6,473 bases of DNA from Shewanella sp. (GCA_004195335.1 SDWK01000554.1:1-6473); one strand, 5' to 3'. Shown: positions 1 through 5,780, counted from the stretch's first letter. Numbers and translations: made by a program. The notes: generated by a model from the letters alone, not told the origin.

Positions 1-627
1 ATAGCACGCGAGTATTTGGATTTTAACTCTATCGACGTAGTGCCTGATGAGCTAAAATTTATGTGTGGGGATAAAACCAAGTCGAGCAGGAGAAACCCTT
101 CTAATTCAAAGTATATTTTTCCACCGAAAAAAACTGGAAAACATCATGCGATATCCAATATTAGGGCTAATTGGTTGCTACTAGCTGCGGTTTCTGAAGG
201 GGTTGATTGGGATGTAGGAAATACAGAAGCTGATAATATTCGGGCTATTGAGGCCGCGTTGTTTATGATTGGATATGACATAAACACAATTGTAAATATT
301 AGTCCTGATGTTGGAAATAACACTCGAAACATTATAGATAGAGCGGCAGATGTCCAGGCTAATGTGATTTCAATGGCAGAACGGATTAGACTAGAATCTT
401 TAGATTTAATTAAACACAATTTGACTGGTTCTGGAAGTTCTTGGCGATACACTTCAACAGAAATACGTCGTTTATTATCCCACCTGAATGCTGATTTAAC
501 TTCTGTTTCTCAATCACTTAATAGAATTAATTGGTTTAGACAAAGAGGGATTTCGATTAGTATTTTAGAGGCTCCTCCTAGTGGTTTAGGTAAAGTTACT
601 TATGAAGCATCCTTGATACAACCTTAA
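1..627 (+). CDS. 3' part of an unrecognised AT-rich gene
   Basis: The reading frame is open from the first base of the window to a TAA stop, so this is the C-terminal ~208 residues of a protein that starts upstream. A TTG at 16-18 could in principle start it, but no ribosome site is visible and the open frame continues to the left, so a cut gene is more likely. I do not recognise a family. The visible part begins with a polar, basic stretch (KTKSSRRNPSNSK, then PPKKTGKHH), followed by mixed helical sequence and a polar C-terminus. There is no signal peptide, membrane helix or cysteine cluster. Codon use is strongly AT-rich, unlike the genes right of 2400, which suggests separate ancestry. Its stop overlaps that of the convergent HD gene. 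It may belong with the WYL/HD pair, but that is inference. Confidence 0.7.
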   Translation: MAREYLDFNSIDVVPDELKFMCGDKTKSSRRNPSNSKYIFPPKKTGKHHAISNIRANWLLLAAVSEGVDWDVGNTEADNIRAIEAALFMIGYDINTIVNISPDVGNNTRNIIDRAADVQANVISMAERIRLESLDLIKHNLTGSGSSWRYTSTEIRRLLSHLNADLTSVSQSLNRINWFRQRGISISILEAPPSGLGKVTYEASLIQP

Positions 628-651
628 AGAATTTGATTTTCTTTAAGGTTG
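619..651. terminator. perfect hairpin at the convergent gene junction
   Basis: CAACCTTAAAGAA at 619-631 is exactly complementary to TTCTTTAAGGTTG at 639-651, giving a 13-bp stem with a 7-base loop. It overlaps the last codons and stops of both convergent genes. On the + strand a run of five T follows about ten bases after the stem, which fits only loosely with an intrinsic terminator; on the - strand no T run follows. A shared bidirectional terminator is the most natural reading. Its AT-rich stem makes it a weaker terminator than a GC-rich one. Confidence 0.55.
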
Positions 652-1169
652 CTATTTAAGTTTTTAGACGCTTTTACAAGACATAACCAATACTCCGTAG
701 ACATCAACTCCGCCTTGGGCTCACTCCCAAGGCGGTTCAGATCCAATCGATCGGCATCCCAGCAACAGCCTACCGTGTCGATAACCCACTGCTCCGGCAA
801 GTCGATCCCATCAAACAAGCCCAGATCATAAGCCTCGCACGCAATATAGCCATCTGAGTGGTAGCGAATGGCGCGAGCGACCAGCTGCTGCTCCGCTTCG
901 GACAGTTGTTGAATCAGGTCACAATCCAAATTCAGGAAATGAATACCACCATCCTGGGCGTGCTCATTGCCCGAACCATCGTGCGTTCGCCACAGGTCGT
1001 GGGTCCAGCCGAAGGCGTTGATGCATCGCAAACTTGCGCCATCAAGATCATTCTGCTCCGCGAGTTTTCGTCCTAAGCAGGCAACATGAGCCCAATGTCG
1101 AGCACCATGAATGCGGCTGTTAAAGCTCCAGTACCGACTGAGAAACTCGTATGTTTGTGTAGAAACCAT
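624..1169 (-). CDS. HD-domain phosphohydrolase
   Basis: A 181-residue soluble protein of the HD metal-dependent phosphohydrolase superfamily, whose members cleave phosphate esters of nucleotides and related compounds. The metal-binding pattern is visible in order: HGARHWAH at residues 21-28, the HD pair in GWTHDLWRTHD (H57, D58), a further histidine in GNEHAQDGG (H70), RYHSDG (H104) and CWDADRLDL with D140. The later WDADRLDLxRxGxxP pattern is typical of small stand-alone HD proteins of about 170-200 residues, so the length is normal. The ATG start has only a weak GAG element upstream. The gene lies 57 bases downstream of the WYL gene on the same strand with no hairpin between, so they probably share a transcript. 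The last ~12 codons are AT-rich and run into the hairpin shared with the convergent gene. The substrate cannot be told from sequence; dNTP or signalling-nucleotide hydrolysis are only possibilities. Confidence 0.8.
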   Translation of the reverse strand: MVSTQTYEFLSRYWSFNSRIHGARHWAHVACLGRKLAEQNDLDGASLRCINAFGWTHDLWRTHDGSGNEHAQDGGIHFLNLDCDLIQQLSEAEQQLVARAIRYHSDGYIACEAYDLGLFDGIDLPEQWVIDTVGCCWDADRLDLNRLGSEPKAELMSTEYWLCLVKASKNLNSNLKENQIL

Positions 1170-1227
1170 GCTGTAAATCTCGATGTGTCCAGTCGCTATT
1201 TTTCAAAAAAATGTTTATCCATTGCGT

Positions 1228-2292
1228 CTAAAGATTCAATGAGTAACGCTTCACCATGGTTTTTATCCTTTTTTCCATTGCTAACCGGAGCTCCGGCGGT
1301 GATACAACATCCACGGCATCCGCCCATGAGCACAGTTGATTCACCAAGTCGAAATAATCAGGATCCCCATTCTTATTAGGCATTAACGTGACAATGAATT
1401 TGATAAGTCTATTATTTGACTCTTCGTCCTTCTCTATTACTTGATCTTCGCCGACATGAACAGAGTTGAAATAACTTTCATAAAACATCTCGCTATCAGT
1501 TCGAAGGGTTATCAACTTTTTAATTGGCTTGATATCAGTGCTAACAAAATCAATATCCTCAATGAACCTAATGTCTTTGAGTCGGCGAACATAGATCTCG
1601 CGTACTTGGTCACAGTTGTGATTATAAGCAACAACTTTTAAATGATTGTATTTAAAAACAAGCTTTTGAAGTGATAGCGTTAAACAACCACTCCATTCTT
1701 TATCATACTTTGAATCGTAGCATGCCTCTATTACTTTTGACTCTAACACCGCTGAAAATACGGTATTTCTGATGTGTGCTCCAATATCTTTAGGTTGCAT
1801 TGCTACTGCTTGCTGAATCAGTTCTATCTTATCTTCAATATTAGAGAAGACCGTATTCTTATTCTTTAAAGCGATTTTTTTCTTATCTTGTCGAACAAGT
1901 GGTGATACGTAACTGGCCACTTCCGGAGGAAGAAGGGAGTTCAAGTTTTTATCTAGCAAAGTAAATGCGACGAATTGAGCCATATGTACATTTTTTTGAT
2001 TACTCAACTGCCATAAGTCTTTAAGCTCTTGGTTTTCCCACCAATAGTACCTTTTTCCTCGATAAGGTTTGATGTATCCGTTCCCATCTATGTCCTCATC
2101 TTCATCACTTAAGCCAGGATAGGTTTCCAGGCCAGCGGTATCTTGAGCTCTTCGTCGTAATTCTCTCTGCACGTACTGTAGTTCGTTATATGAATGGTTC
2201 TCTCCATAAACCATTTCGCAGATTTCATGAGGCTGCTTCTTTTCGTTATCTCCTATTAAAACCCTTGTTAAAACATCCTTCTTTGCTCTCAT
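1228..2292 (-). CDS. WYL-domain transcriptional regulator
   Basis: A 354-residue protein with the layout of WYL-family regulators. It has an N-terminal winged-helix-like region (about residues 2-50, ending VQRELRRRAQD) and a YRGKRYYWW segment near residue 77. The WYL domain lies at about 180-250, with the strand LKVVAYNH and a following VREIYVRRLKDIRFIED. The C-terminus is of the WCX type, with VVSPPELRLAMEKRI near 329-343. The W and Y of the eponymous WYL triplet are not conserved (HLK occupies the place), so ligand sensing may differ. WYL proteins bind DNA as dimers and commonly control phage-defence or DNA-damage genes in response to nucleic acid or nucleotide ligands. I chose the ATG at 2292 because an AAGGGAG site precedes it; an upstream in-frame GTG at 2328 would add 12 residues but overlaps the candidate operator. 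It heads an apparent two-gene transcript with the HD hydrolase. Confidence 0.75.
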   Translation of the reverse strand: MRAKKDVLTRVLIGDNEKKQPHEICEMVYGENHSYNELQYVQRELRRRAQDTAGLETYPGLSDEDEDIDGNGYIKPYRGKRYYWWENQELKDLWQLSNQKNVHMAQFVAFTLLDKNLNSLLPPEVASYVSPLVRQDKKKIALKNKNTVFSNIEDKIELIQQAVAMQPKDIGAHIRNTVFSAVLESKVIEACYDSKYDKEWSGCLTLSLQKLVFKYNHLKVVAYNHNCDQVREIYVRRLKDIRFIEDIDFVSTDIKPIKKLITLRTDSEMFYESYFNSVHVGEDQVIEKDEESNNRLIKFIVTLMPNKNGDPDYFDLVNQLCSWADAVDVVSPPELRLAMEKRIKTMVKRYSLNL

Positions 2293-2297
2293 AGGAA

Positions 2298-2304
2298 CTC
2301 CCTT
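2298..2304 (-). promoter_or_regulatory. ribosome binding site of the WYL gene
   Basis: On the - strand AAGGGAG stands five bases before the ATG at 2292. It decides that start over the upstream in-frame GTG at 2328. Confidence 0.65.
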
Positions 2305-2321
2305 AGGCACTGCTGGCGGCA

Positions 2322-2338
2322 ACGTCACAAGCTGACGT
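2322..2338. promoter_or_regulatory. 17-base dyad, candidate WYL operator
   Basis: ACGTCA and TGACGT form a perfect 6-bp inverted repeat separated by CAAGC. It lies 29 bases upstream of the WYL start, in the control region between the divergent genes. That position and the half-site geometry suit a dimeric regulator acting on its own promoter and perhaps on the + strand set as well. A weaker dyad (TTAGTC 2341-2346, GACTAA 2370-2375) and a direct repeat TACGATA (2349-2355 and 2383-2389) lie alongside. Binding is inferred, not shown. Confidence 0.4.
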
Positions 2339-2388
2339 GGTTAGTCAGTACGATACCTACAAGTTAACGGACTAATAGGGGATACGAT

Positions 2389-2472
2389 ATGTATAAGATG
2401 GTCATTAATCAACATATTATCGATATACGCAATCAGGTTCTCAATGGTGCCGACATGCAACTGAGCTGGTAA
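2389..2472 (+). CDS. possible 27-residue small ORF
   Basis: ATG at 2389 is preceded by AGGGG (2377-2381) at seven bases, a reasonable ribosome site, and opens 27 codons (MYKMVINQHI... ending MQLSW). Its TAA stop at 2470-2472 overlaps the AAGGAGGT site of the next gene, an arrangement typical of translational coupling. The predicted peptide is mixed polar and hydrophobic with no recognisable motif or signal. It could be a leader peptide, the first gene of the + strand operon, or chance. Confidence 0.35.
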   Translation: MYKMVINQHIIDIRNQVLNGADMQLSW

Positions 2473-2478
2473 GGAGGT
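2471..2478 (+). promoter_or_regulatory. strong ribosome binding site
   Basis: AAGGAGGT six bases before the ATG at 2485 is a near-perfect Shine-Dalgarno sequence. It fixes the start of the 118-residue gene and overlaps the stop of the small ORF before it. Confidence 0.75.
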
Positions 2479-2484
2479 CTCACT

Positions 2485-2841
2485 ATGCAGCAACTCAAAG
2501 AAGCCATGCTGTCCTTGTTGAAGGACTCCAGCGTACAGGCAGAGATCCAGAAGCCGAAAGATCTATTCGAGTTCGGTGATAACCTGTGTAAACACGATGA
2601 CAAGGGTGTAATTAGCGCTGCGGCATTCATCTTTTCCGGACATGATGAGCTGACGGATTATGCCCGCCCCTTGGTACTGCTGGACGACCCTTCGAGAAAC
2701 CTGCTATCGGAAATCGTGCGGGAATACTTTTTAAGGAATCCTGATGCTGAGGCCATACGGCAGGAAGTTTTACGAATCTACCATTCCCGCGCCCAAGGCT
2801 CCTCGGGGTCAAAGTACTGCATCCCCAGAGCGGTCTATTAA
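2485..2841 (+). CDS. unrecognised 118-residue protein
   Basis: A small, mostly acidic and helical cytoplasmic protein that I do not recognise. It begins with an amphipathic helix (MQQLKEAMLSLLKDSS), then has a segment DLFEFGDNLCKHDDKG and a helical C-terminal half (NLLSEIVREYFLRNPDAEAIRQEVLRI, in parts). It ends in a short polar tail containing SSGSKYC. There is no signal peptide or membrane helix. Two cysteines, one mid-protein and one in the tail, do not form a metal-binding pattern. The near-perfect ribosome site and the equally strong site of the next gene 17 bases downstream show that it is real and cotranscribed with the exported protein. A partner or chaperone role for that protein is possible but nothing in the sequence proves it. 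Confidence 0.7.
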   Translation: MQQLKEAMLSLLKDSSVQAEIQKPKDLFEFGDNLCKHDDKGVISAAAFIFSGHDELTDYARPLVLLDDPSRNLLSEIVREYFLRNPDAEAIRQEVLRIYHSRAQGSSGSKYCIPRAVY

Positions 2842-2858
2842 CCAAGGAGGGCGTAACG

Positions 2859-3371
2859 ATGCTAAAAGCCATCGTCCTATGTAGTGCTCTCGTATCCACT
2901 ACCGTTAGTATTTACTCCCAACAAACCCAGGCAGGTGACTTCCTAAACCTGGCAAAAATAGAGCGGCTACGAACCATCCACGGTGGCAAATATGCAGAAC
3001 TGATGGAAAATATCGAAGCACTCAGCCGGACGCTGGATATGCTGGGAGTCAAAGGACAACCGGGAACCTATGACCCCAGCGGGATCAATCGTGCAGTGGG
3101 CCTCATCGAAGCTTTTGATGATAAGCACAGCTACGGCTCGATTAAGTTCAAACAGATCCCGTTCATCCTGCAAGATCTCCGGGCCATCTCTTCAGGGCTC
3201 AGCAATTCGACCGTCATCTATAATTGCAGGAAAAATTCGGCTTGCGCTAGCCCTGAAGTACGCGCCCAACTGACAAGAGAAGAGCGTGCTGCGCAGGGGG
3301 CTTGGCAGGAGTATCGTGAGCAGGTGAGAGAGTATAACAAAAGTCATCCTGACAATAATCTGGATGATTAA
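2859..3371 (+). CDS. exported 170-residue protein of unknown function
   Basis: The start is fixed by AAGGAGG at 2844-2850, eight bases before the ATG. Residues 1-25 form a Sec-type signal peptide: a short N-region with one lysine, a hydrophobic core (AIVLCSALV) and a T-x-A cleavage site before GDF, so the mature protein should be periplasmic or secreted. The only cysteine in the signal is in the hydrophobic core, so it is not a lipoprotein. The mature part is helical and charged. It contains a glycine/proline turn (GQPGTYDPSG, about 66-75) and one cysteine pair, C123 and C129, that could form a disulfide in the periplasm. The acidic tail is DNNLDD. The C-terminal WQEYREQVREYN stretch faintly recalls LemA-family proteins, but the LemA N-terminal pattern is missing and I do not assign it. 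It is translated directly after the 118-residue gene. Confidence 0.75.
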   Translation: MLKAIVLCSALVSTTVSIYSQQTQAGDFLNLAKIERLRTIHGGKYAELMENIEALSRTLDMLGVKGQPGTYDPSGINRAVGLIEAFDDKHSYGSIKFKQIPFILQDLRAISSGLSNSTVIYNCRKNSACASPEVRAQLTREERAAQGAWQEYREQVREYNKSHPDNNLDD

Positions 3372-3436
3372 CGCTGTTAGTTAATGGAGCAAATCAGCAG
3401 CTATTTTCGTCAGACTTTGCCTATTCTCCGATACCC

Positions 3437-4333
3437 TCAGCACGGTTTAAACCTAGACCTAGCACTAACGTGCTGGCATGTTATTTGAGATCGGCTGACT
3501 CCTTTCCTCTCCAGGTAAGCCAGTTCTCGGCCCTGCTGGCCCGCTTTAACTTCACGGCATGCGTATTCTTGATATTTCCCCGAGTAAAAATTGCTGAATC
3601 CTCGTTCAGAGAGAGACTCTATCTCATCATTCACTTTGATCAGAACAGTGCCTTGCATCACCTCATCCAGTAGATGCGCGAAGGTTAGGGGGCTTTGATG
3701 TAAGAACCAGGCCATCGCCAAGCAGTCTGCTGTGGCAGGGACATAGATGTCGTCTTCATAAAACCAGCCCAGCAATCTCAAACTATCCGCCAGGTTGTCG
3801 CAGTTTTCAAAGCCAGGAGCGTTCCACTTAATGTCCTCCAAACAACTCCATTCAAGGTTCGTGTGTCGAGGGAGGAGCCGCTCAAATGCCGGTCGTGCTT
3901 TAGTGGCGTCATCCATCGAAAGGATCAGCGGATCGTTATCTAGCCAACCACTGACTAACGCTTGATCGATATGCTGCCCTTTAAGAAGGATGTCACTGAG
4001 TCCGAACATAGTCTCGAAGGGCCAGTCGAGCGGTTCTCCTGGGTCATTCAGGCTATGATAGACAGCATCTATGCGAGTGATGACCCCTTCTTTCGGGTTG
4101 TACCGCCCGCGCACCAATGCGATCTCAATGACACTGGACGTTGAGGAGCAACAACTGTTCTGTTGACTGTTTAGAATCAAAAATTGGCGCTCATCTTCAG
4201 TGGTATCCGCGAGCTGATATGGCCAACGAACACCGGCTTTCGTCAGTGGAATACGCTCTTGGGTTCTGAAATCTTCGGGTCTGCTCAGAATGTCTCGGTG
4301 CTGTTGGGGTGTGATCGCAGGGTTACGTTTCAT
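3437..4333 (-). CDS. DnaQ-like exonuclease homologue lacking catalytic residues
   Basis: This 298-residue protein follows the layout of stand-alone DEDDh 3'-5' exonucleases related to the DNA polymerase III epsilon subunit. An N-terminal extension precedes the exonuclease fold. Landmarks are VIEIALV (68-74), YHSLNDPG (92-99), a GLSDILLKGQHID segment (111-123), ARPAFERLLP (146-155), GFEN and GWFYED (174-194), then ADCLA (202-206). A conserved-looking C-terminal module follows (ERGF near 243, SARSRF near the end). The active site is gone. The DxExTG motif reads NSQQNS (N55, Q57), so aspartate and glutamate became their amides. The motif II aspartate, expected before RP, is alanine (A146). The motif III histidine is replaced (V198), and only D203 remains. 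The frame is intact, which argues for selection on a non-catalytic role such as nucleic-acid or partner binding. ATG at 4333 with GAGG four bases upstream is preferred over GTG at 4384. Confidence 0.75.
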   Translation of the reverse strand: MKRNPAITPQQHRDILSRPEDFRTQERIPLTKAGVRWPYQLADTTEDERQFLILNSQQNSCCSSTSSVIEIALVRGRYNPKEGVITRIDAVYHSLNDPGEPLDWPFETMFGLSDILLKGQHIDQALVSGWLDNDPLILSMDDATKARPAFERLLPRHTNLEWSCLEDIKWNAPGFENCDNLADSLRLLGWFYEDDIYVPATADCLAMAWFLHQSPLTFAHLLDEVMQGTVLIKVNDEIESLSERGFSNFYSGKYQEYACREVKAGQQGRELAYLERKGVSRSQITCQHVSARSRFKPC

Positions 4334-4405
4334 ACATCCTCGCTTATCTTTAGTTTTACTGATTTTTGATTGATATCCAGGCACGCGATACCTGCATCGT
4401 AGCGG

Positions 4406-4900
4406 TCAGTCTTTACCGTTGACGTTACGGAGGATGGTCACGAGTAACAGCATGAAAACGAGGGATGCTAGATACCAGAAAATTCCGACTCGGCAGAGAA
4501 TTTGCTTAAGGATGGGTAAGCAAAAAAGACAGTAAGCGACAATAAAGATGACGAACGATTGCTCTATTCCGAGCGCGTTATACTCCGAACCGTCGTATCC
4601 CCACCAGGCACAAGCCATCAGTCCGAGAGCGCAAAAAAAAGCGATCGTACTCCCAAACTCCTCATCCTCCGTAAGCTCTCTACTCGCAAGCAATTTCACG
4701 GTAAGACTGACAGTCATACTCATGACGCAGACCGAAGCGCCAAACCAAAATAACGCAGAACCAAAGGCCATGATGACGGCGTTTTTAGCCGCGCTATCAT
4801 GAGCAGTGGCATACGCAAACCAGAGATAGAGAGCGGGTATGGTGCCTAGCAATTGGACCCCGATCGGAAAACGGGCGAGTTGTTTGAGTGCTAGAGTCAT
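4406..4900 (-). CDS. five-helix inner-membrane protein, unknown function
   Basis: A 164-residue hydrophobic protein with about five membrane helices at residues 14-32, 41-70, 84-100, 115-131 and 138-157. A charged acidic loop (RELTEDEEFG, 74-83) lies between helices two and three. A tryptophan-rich turn (CAWWGYDGSEYN) follows helix three. It ends in a short polar tail. No transporter signature or catalytic motif is recognisable. Start choice: ATG at 4900 has AAGGAG seven bases upstream, whereas an ATG 33 bases further up has no ribosome site. It lies 72 bases upstream of the DnaQ-like gene on the same strand without an obvious terminator, so the two may be cotranscribed. Small multi-helix proteins of this kind are common in accessory regions and sometimes act as immunity or defence effectors, but that cannot be read from the sequence. 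Confidence 0.7.
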   Translation of the reverse strand: MTLALKQLARFPIGVQLLGTIPALYLWFAYATAHDSAAKNAVIMAFGSALFWFGASVCVMSMTVSLTVKLLASRELTEDEEFGSTIAFFCALGLMACAWWGYDGSEYNALGIEQSFVIFIVAYCLFCLPILKQILCRVGIFWYLASLVFMLLLVTILRNVNGKD

Positions 4901-4907
4901 TGCGATT

Positions 4908-4913
4908 CTCCTT
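4908..4913 (-). promoter_or_regulatory. ribosome binding site of the membrane-protein gene
   Basis: AAGGAG on the - strand, seven bases before the ATG at 4900. It decides the start in favour of 4900 over the upstream in-frame ATG at 4933. Confidence 0.65.
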
Positions 4914-5031
4914 AATGGCGTTGATGAGCCCATGATAAAAGGAGAACACGTCTTAGGATGACGTGCGGTGTTGGAGGAGACTAGATGATAAATATGATGG
5001 GCCGGAATATGCTGGTCGCCTCTTCCTTGCC

Positions 5032-5262
5032 TAAAGCCATGCCAGCTCCCTATAGATCTGGCGCTGTTTTCTACCCTTTCCCTCCATTACCTTTAACAGG
5101 CCCTGTTGTTGCGTCAAAATCGCATAGGTTCAGTGAACAGATCTCCGAGCAGCGTAGGCCGGCTCCGATCCCAATGAGCAATAACGCCTTCTCACGGGCG
5201 GATTAGGCGGGGTGATTAGCGTTATCACAGCACAAGGGCAGCTGCTGTTTATGACATCCACT
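5032..5262 (-). pseudogene. relic of a tyrosine recombinase (catalytic domain)
   Basis: Translating the - strand in one unbroken frame gives a stretch that aligns with residues ~45-123 of the recombinase at the right end of the window with almost no gaps. The core REKALLLIGIGAGLRCSEIC, followed by SLN, matches RDKAILLIGIGAGLRCSEIC and SLN. Eighteen residues in a row (coded at 5128-5181) are identical and include the box I catalytic arginine. Both sides stay alignable (QQLPLCC against QKLLASC, and GGKG against REGKG). Three in-frame stops, at 5203-5205, 5071-5073 and 5050-5052, show that it is dead; the first replaces a lysine and the second an arginine of the intact copy. No frameshift is needed. 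Homology fades beyond 5032, before the HxxR and tyrosine boxes. Confidence 0.8.
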
Positions 5263-5365
5263 GATTGTATAGGGCAGAACGGGTAGCTGCGTGCGATCGC
5301 TGCGAAGTCACCGGGGGCCTGTTGCTGATAAACGTAAGTTTGTATTTATGCTTAGCAGAGGGCTC

Positions 5366-5413
5366 TGTAGTACTGACATCATTATCTCCGGCAACCCAGT
5401 GCTTGGCGTAACT
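5366..5413 (-). pseudogene. likely C-terminal fragment of a tyrosine recombinase
   Basis: Read on the - strand this gives AKHWVAGDNDVSTT, which matches the LAGHSDVSTT box of the intact recombinase (residues 199-208). At DNA level 13 of 14 bases agree between 5367-5380 and 5845-5858. The catalytic histidine position is aspartate here and the expected RYD nucleophile motif does not follow, so it is inactive. It is in the same frame as, and begins just after the stop of, the zinc-ribbon gene, but in a different frame from the larger relic. It lies upstream of that relic in the - direction, so the two are out of gene order. The match is short, hence the moderate confidence. Confidence 0.5.
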
Positions 5414-5419
5414 GACAGC

Positions 5420-5683
5420 TTAGTCTGATGTCCCTCTGTCACCGGGCAGTGTGTAAGGGAGCGGATCGCCGCAGTTTTTGCACTTGCTGGCGGTAGGGTC
5501 AACGTAGCCTTTGCAGGAGGGGCACTTAGGATTATTGTTACCCAAGATGAGCAAGATAATTCCGGCTACGACCGGTGAAAGGATAACGCCGACCAGTACG
5601 AAAATCAGCACTGAGCGATTCCATTTTGCGGCCCAAATCCCAATCAGCACGACAAGCAGCAGGTAGGGAAAATATAGTTCCAT
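5420..5683 (-). CDS. small membrane protein with C-terminal zinc ribbon
   Basis: An 87-residue protein with two membrane helices (about residues 5-19 and 24-47). A cytoplasmic-type zinc ribbon follows, with CPSC at 54-57 and CKNC at 68-71, the usual two CxxC knuckles separated by ten residues. The tail (LPYTLPGDRGTSD) is polar. Zinc ribbons of this kind bind one Zn ion and usually mediate protein or nucleic-acid contacts; no enzymatic motif is present. ATG at 5683 has GGAG seven bases upstream, better than a TTG 15 bases earlier. The gene lies between the intact recombinase and the recombinase relics, all on one strand. The relic fragment starts directly after its stop in the same frame, so its 3' end may have been redrawn by a rearrangement. 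The function is unknown. Confidence 0.7.
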   Translation of the reverse strand: MELYFPYLLLVVLIGIWAAKWNRSVLIFVLVGVILSPVVAGIILLILGNNNPKCPSCKGYVDPTASKCKNCGDPLPYTLPGDRGTSD

Positions 5684-5707
5684 CCGTGTTCTCCACAAAA
5701 ATTAAGA

Positions 5708-5776
5708 ACGCTAACGCCAGGTATCAAGCCGTCGCCAATCCTGACCTTTCAGGATTGGCGTTATGCCGTTAAGCGT
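5708..5776. repeat. nested palindrome after the recombinase gene
   Basis: The inner part is a perfect 12-bp stem, CGCCAATCCTGA at 5733-5744 with TCAGGATTGGCG at 5749-5760 and a CCTT loop. Outer arms ACGCTAACG (5708-5716) and CGTTAAGCGT (5767-5776) pair with one unpaired base. An alternative pairing joins TAACGCCA (5712-5719) with TGGCGTTA (5756-5763). It begins five bases beyond the recombinase stop. No T run follows the inner stem on either strand, so a simple intrinsic terminator is not well supported. A recombination site, or transcript-end structure, is equally possible. Confidence 0.6.
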
Positions 5777-5780
5777 CATC

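Larger units (their letters stand above)
4901..5419. other. gene-free stretch made largely of recombinase debris
   Basis: No intact gene is supported in these ~520 bases. The central part (5032-5262) is a recognisable relic of a tyrosine recombinase gene and 5366-5413 a likely second piece. The remainder (about 4915-5031 and 5263-5365) has no reading frame with a ribosome site and nothing I can identify. It presumably includes the promoter of the membrane-protein gene. Confidence 0.6.

Noticed and set aside
3368..3384. TTAAC/GTTAA inverted repeat at the end of the exported-protein gene, considered as a terminator.
   Set aside because: The stem is only five AT-rich pairs and no T run follows.
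3437..4333. Treating the DnaQ-like gene as a pseudogene.
   Set aside because: The frame is complete, with start, ribosome site and C-terminal module; only catalytic residues are missing.
4985..5206. A 73-codon + strand frame.
   Set aside because: It has no adequate ribosome site and lies antisense to the recombinase relic, which explains the sequence better.
5308..5502. A 64-codon - strand frame ahead of the recombinase relic.
   Set aside because: It overlaps the zinc-ribbon gene in another frame, has low-complexity residue use and no ribosome site.
4941..5694. GGAGAACACG at 4941-4950 recurs inverted at 5685-5694, as if it were a pair of element ends.
   Set aside because: The match is only 10 bases, the second copy is simply the ribosome site region of the zinc-ribbon gene, and flanking bases do not extend the similarity.
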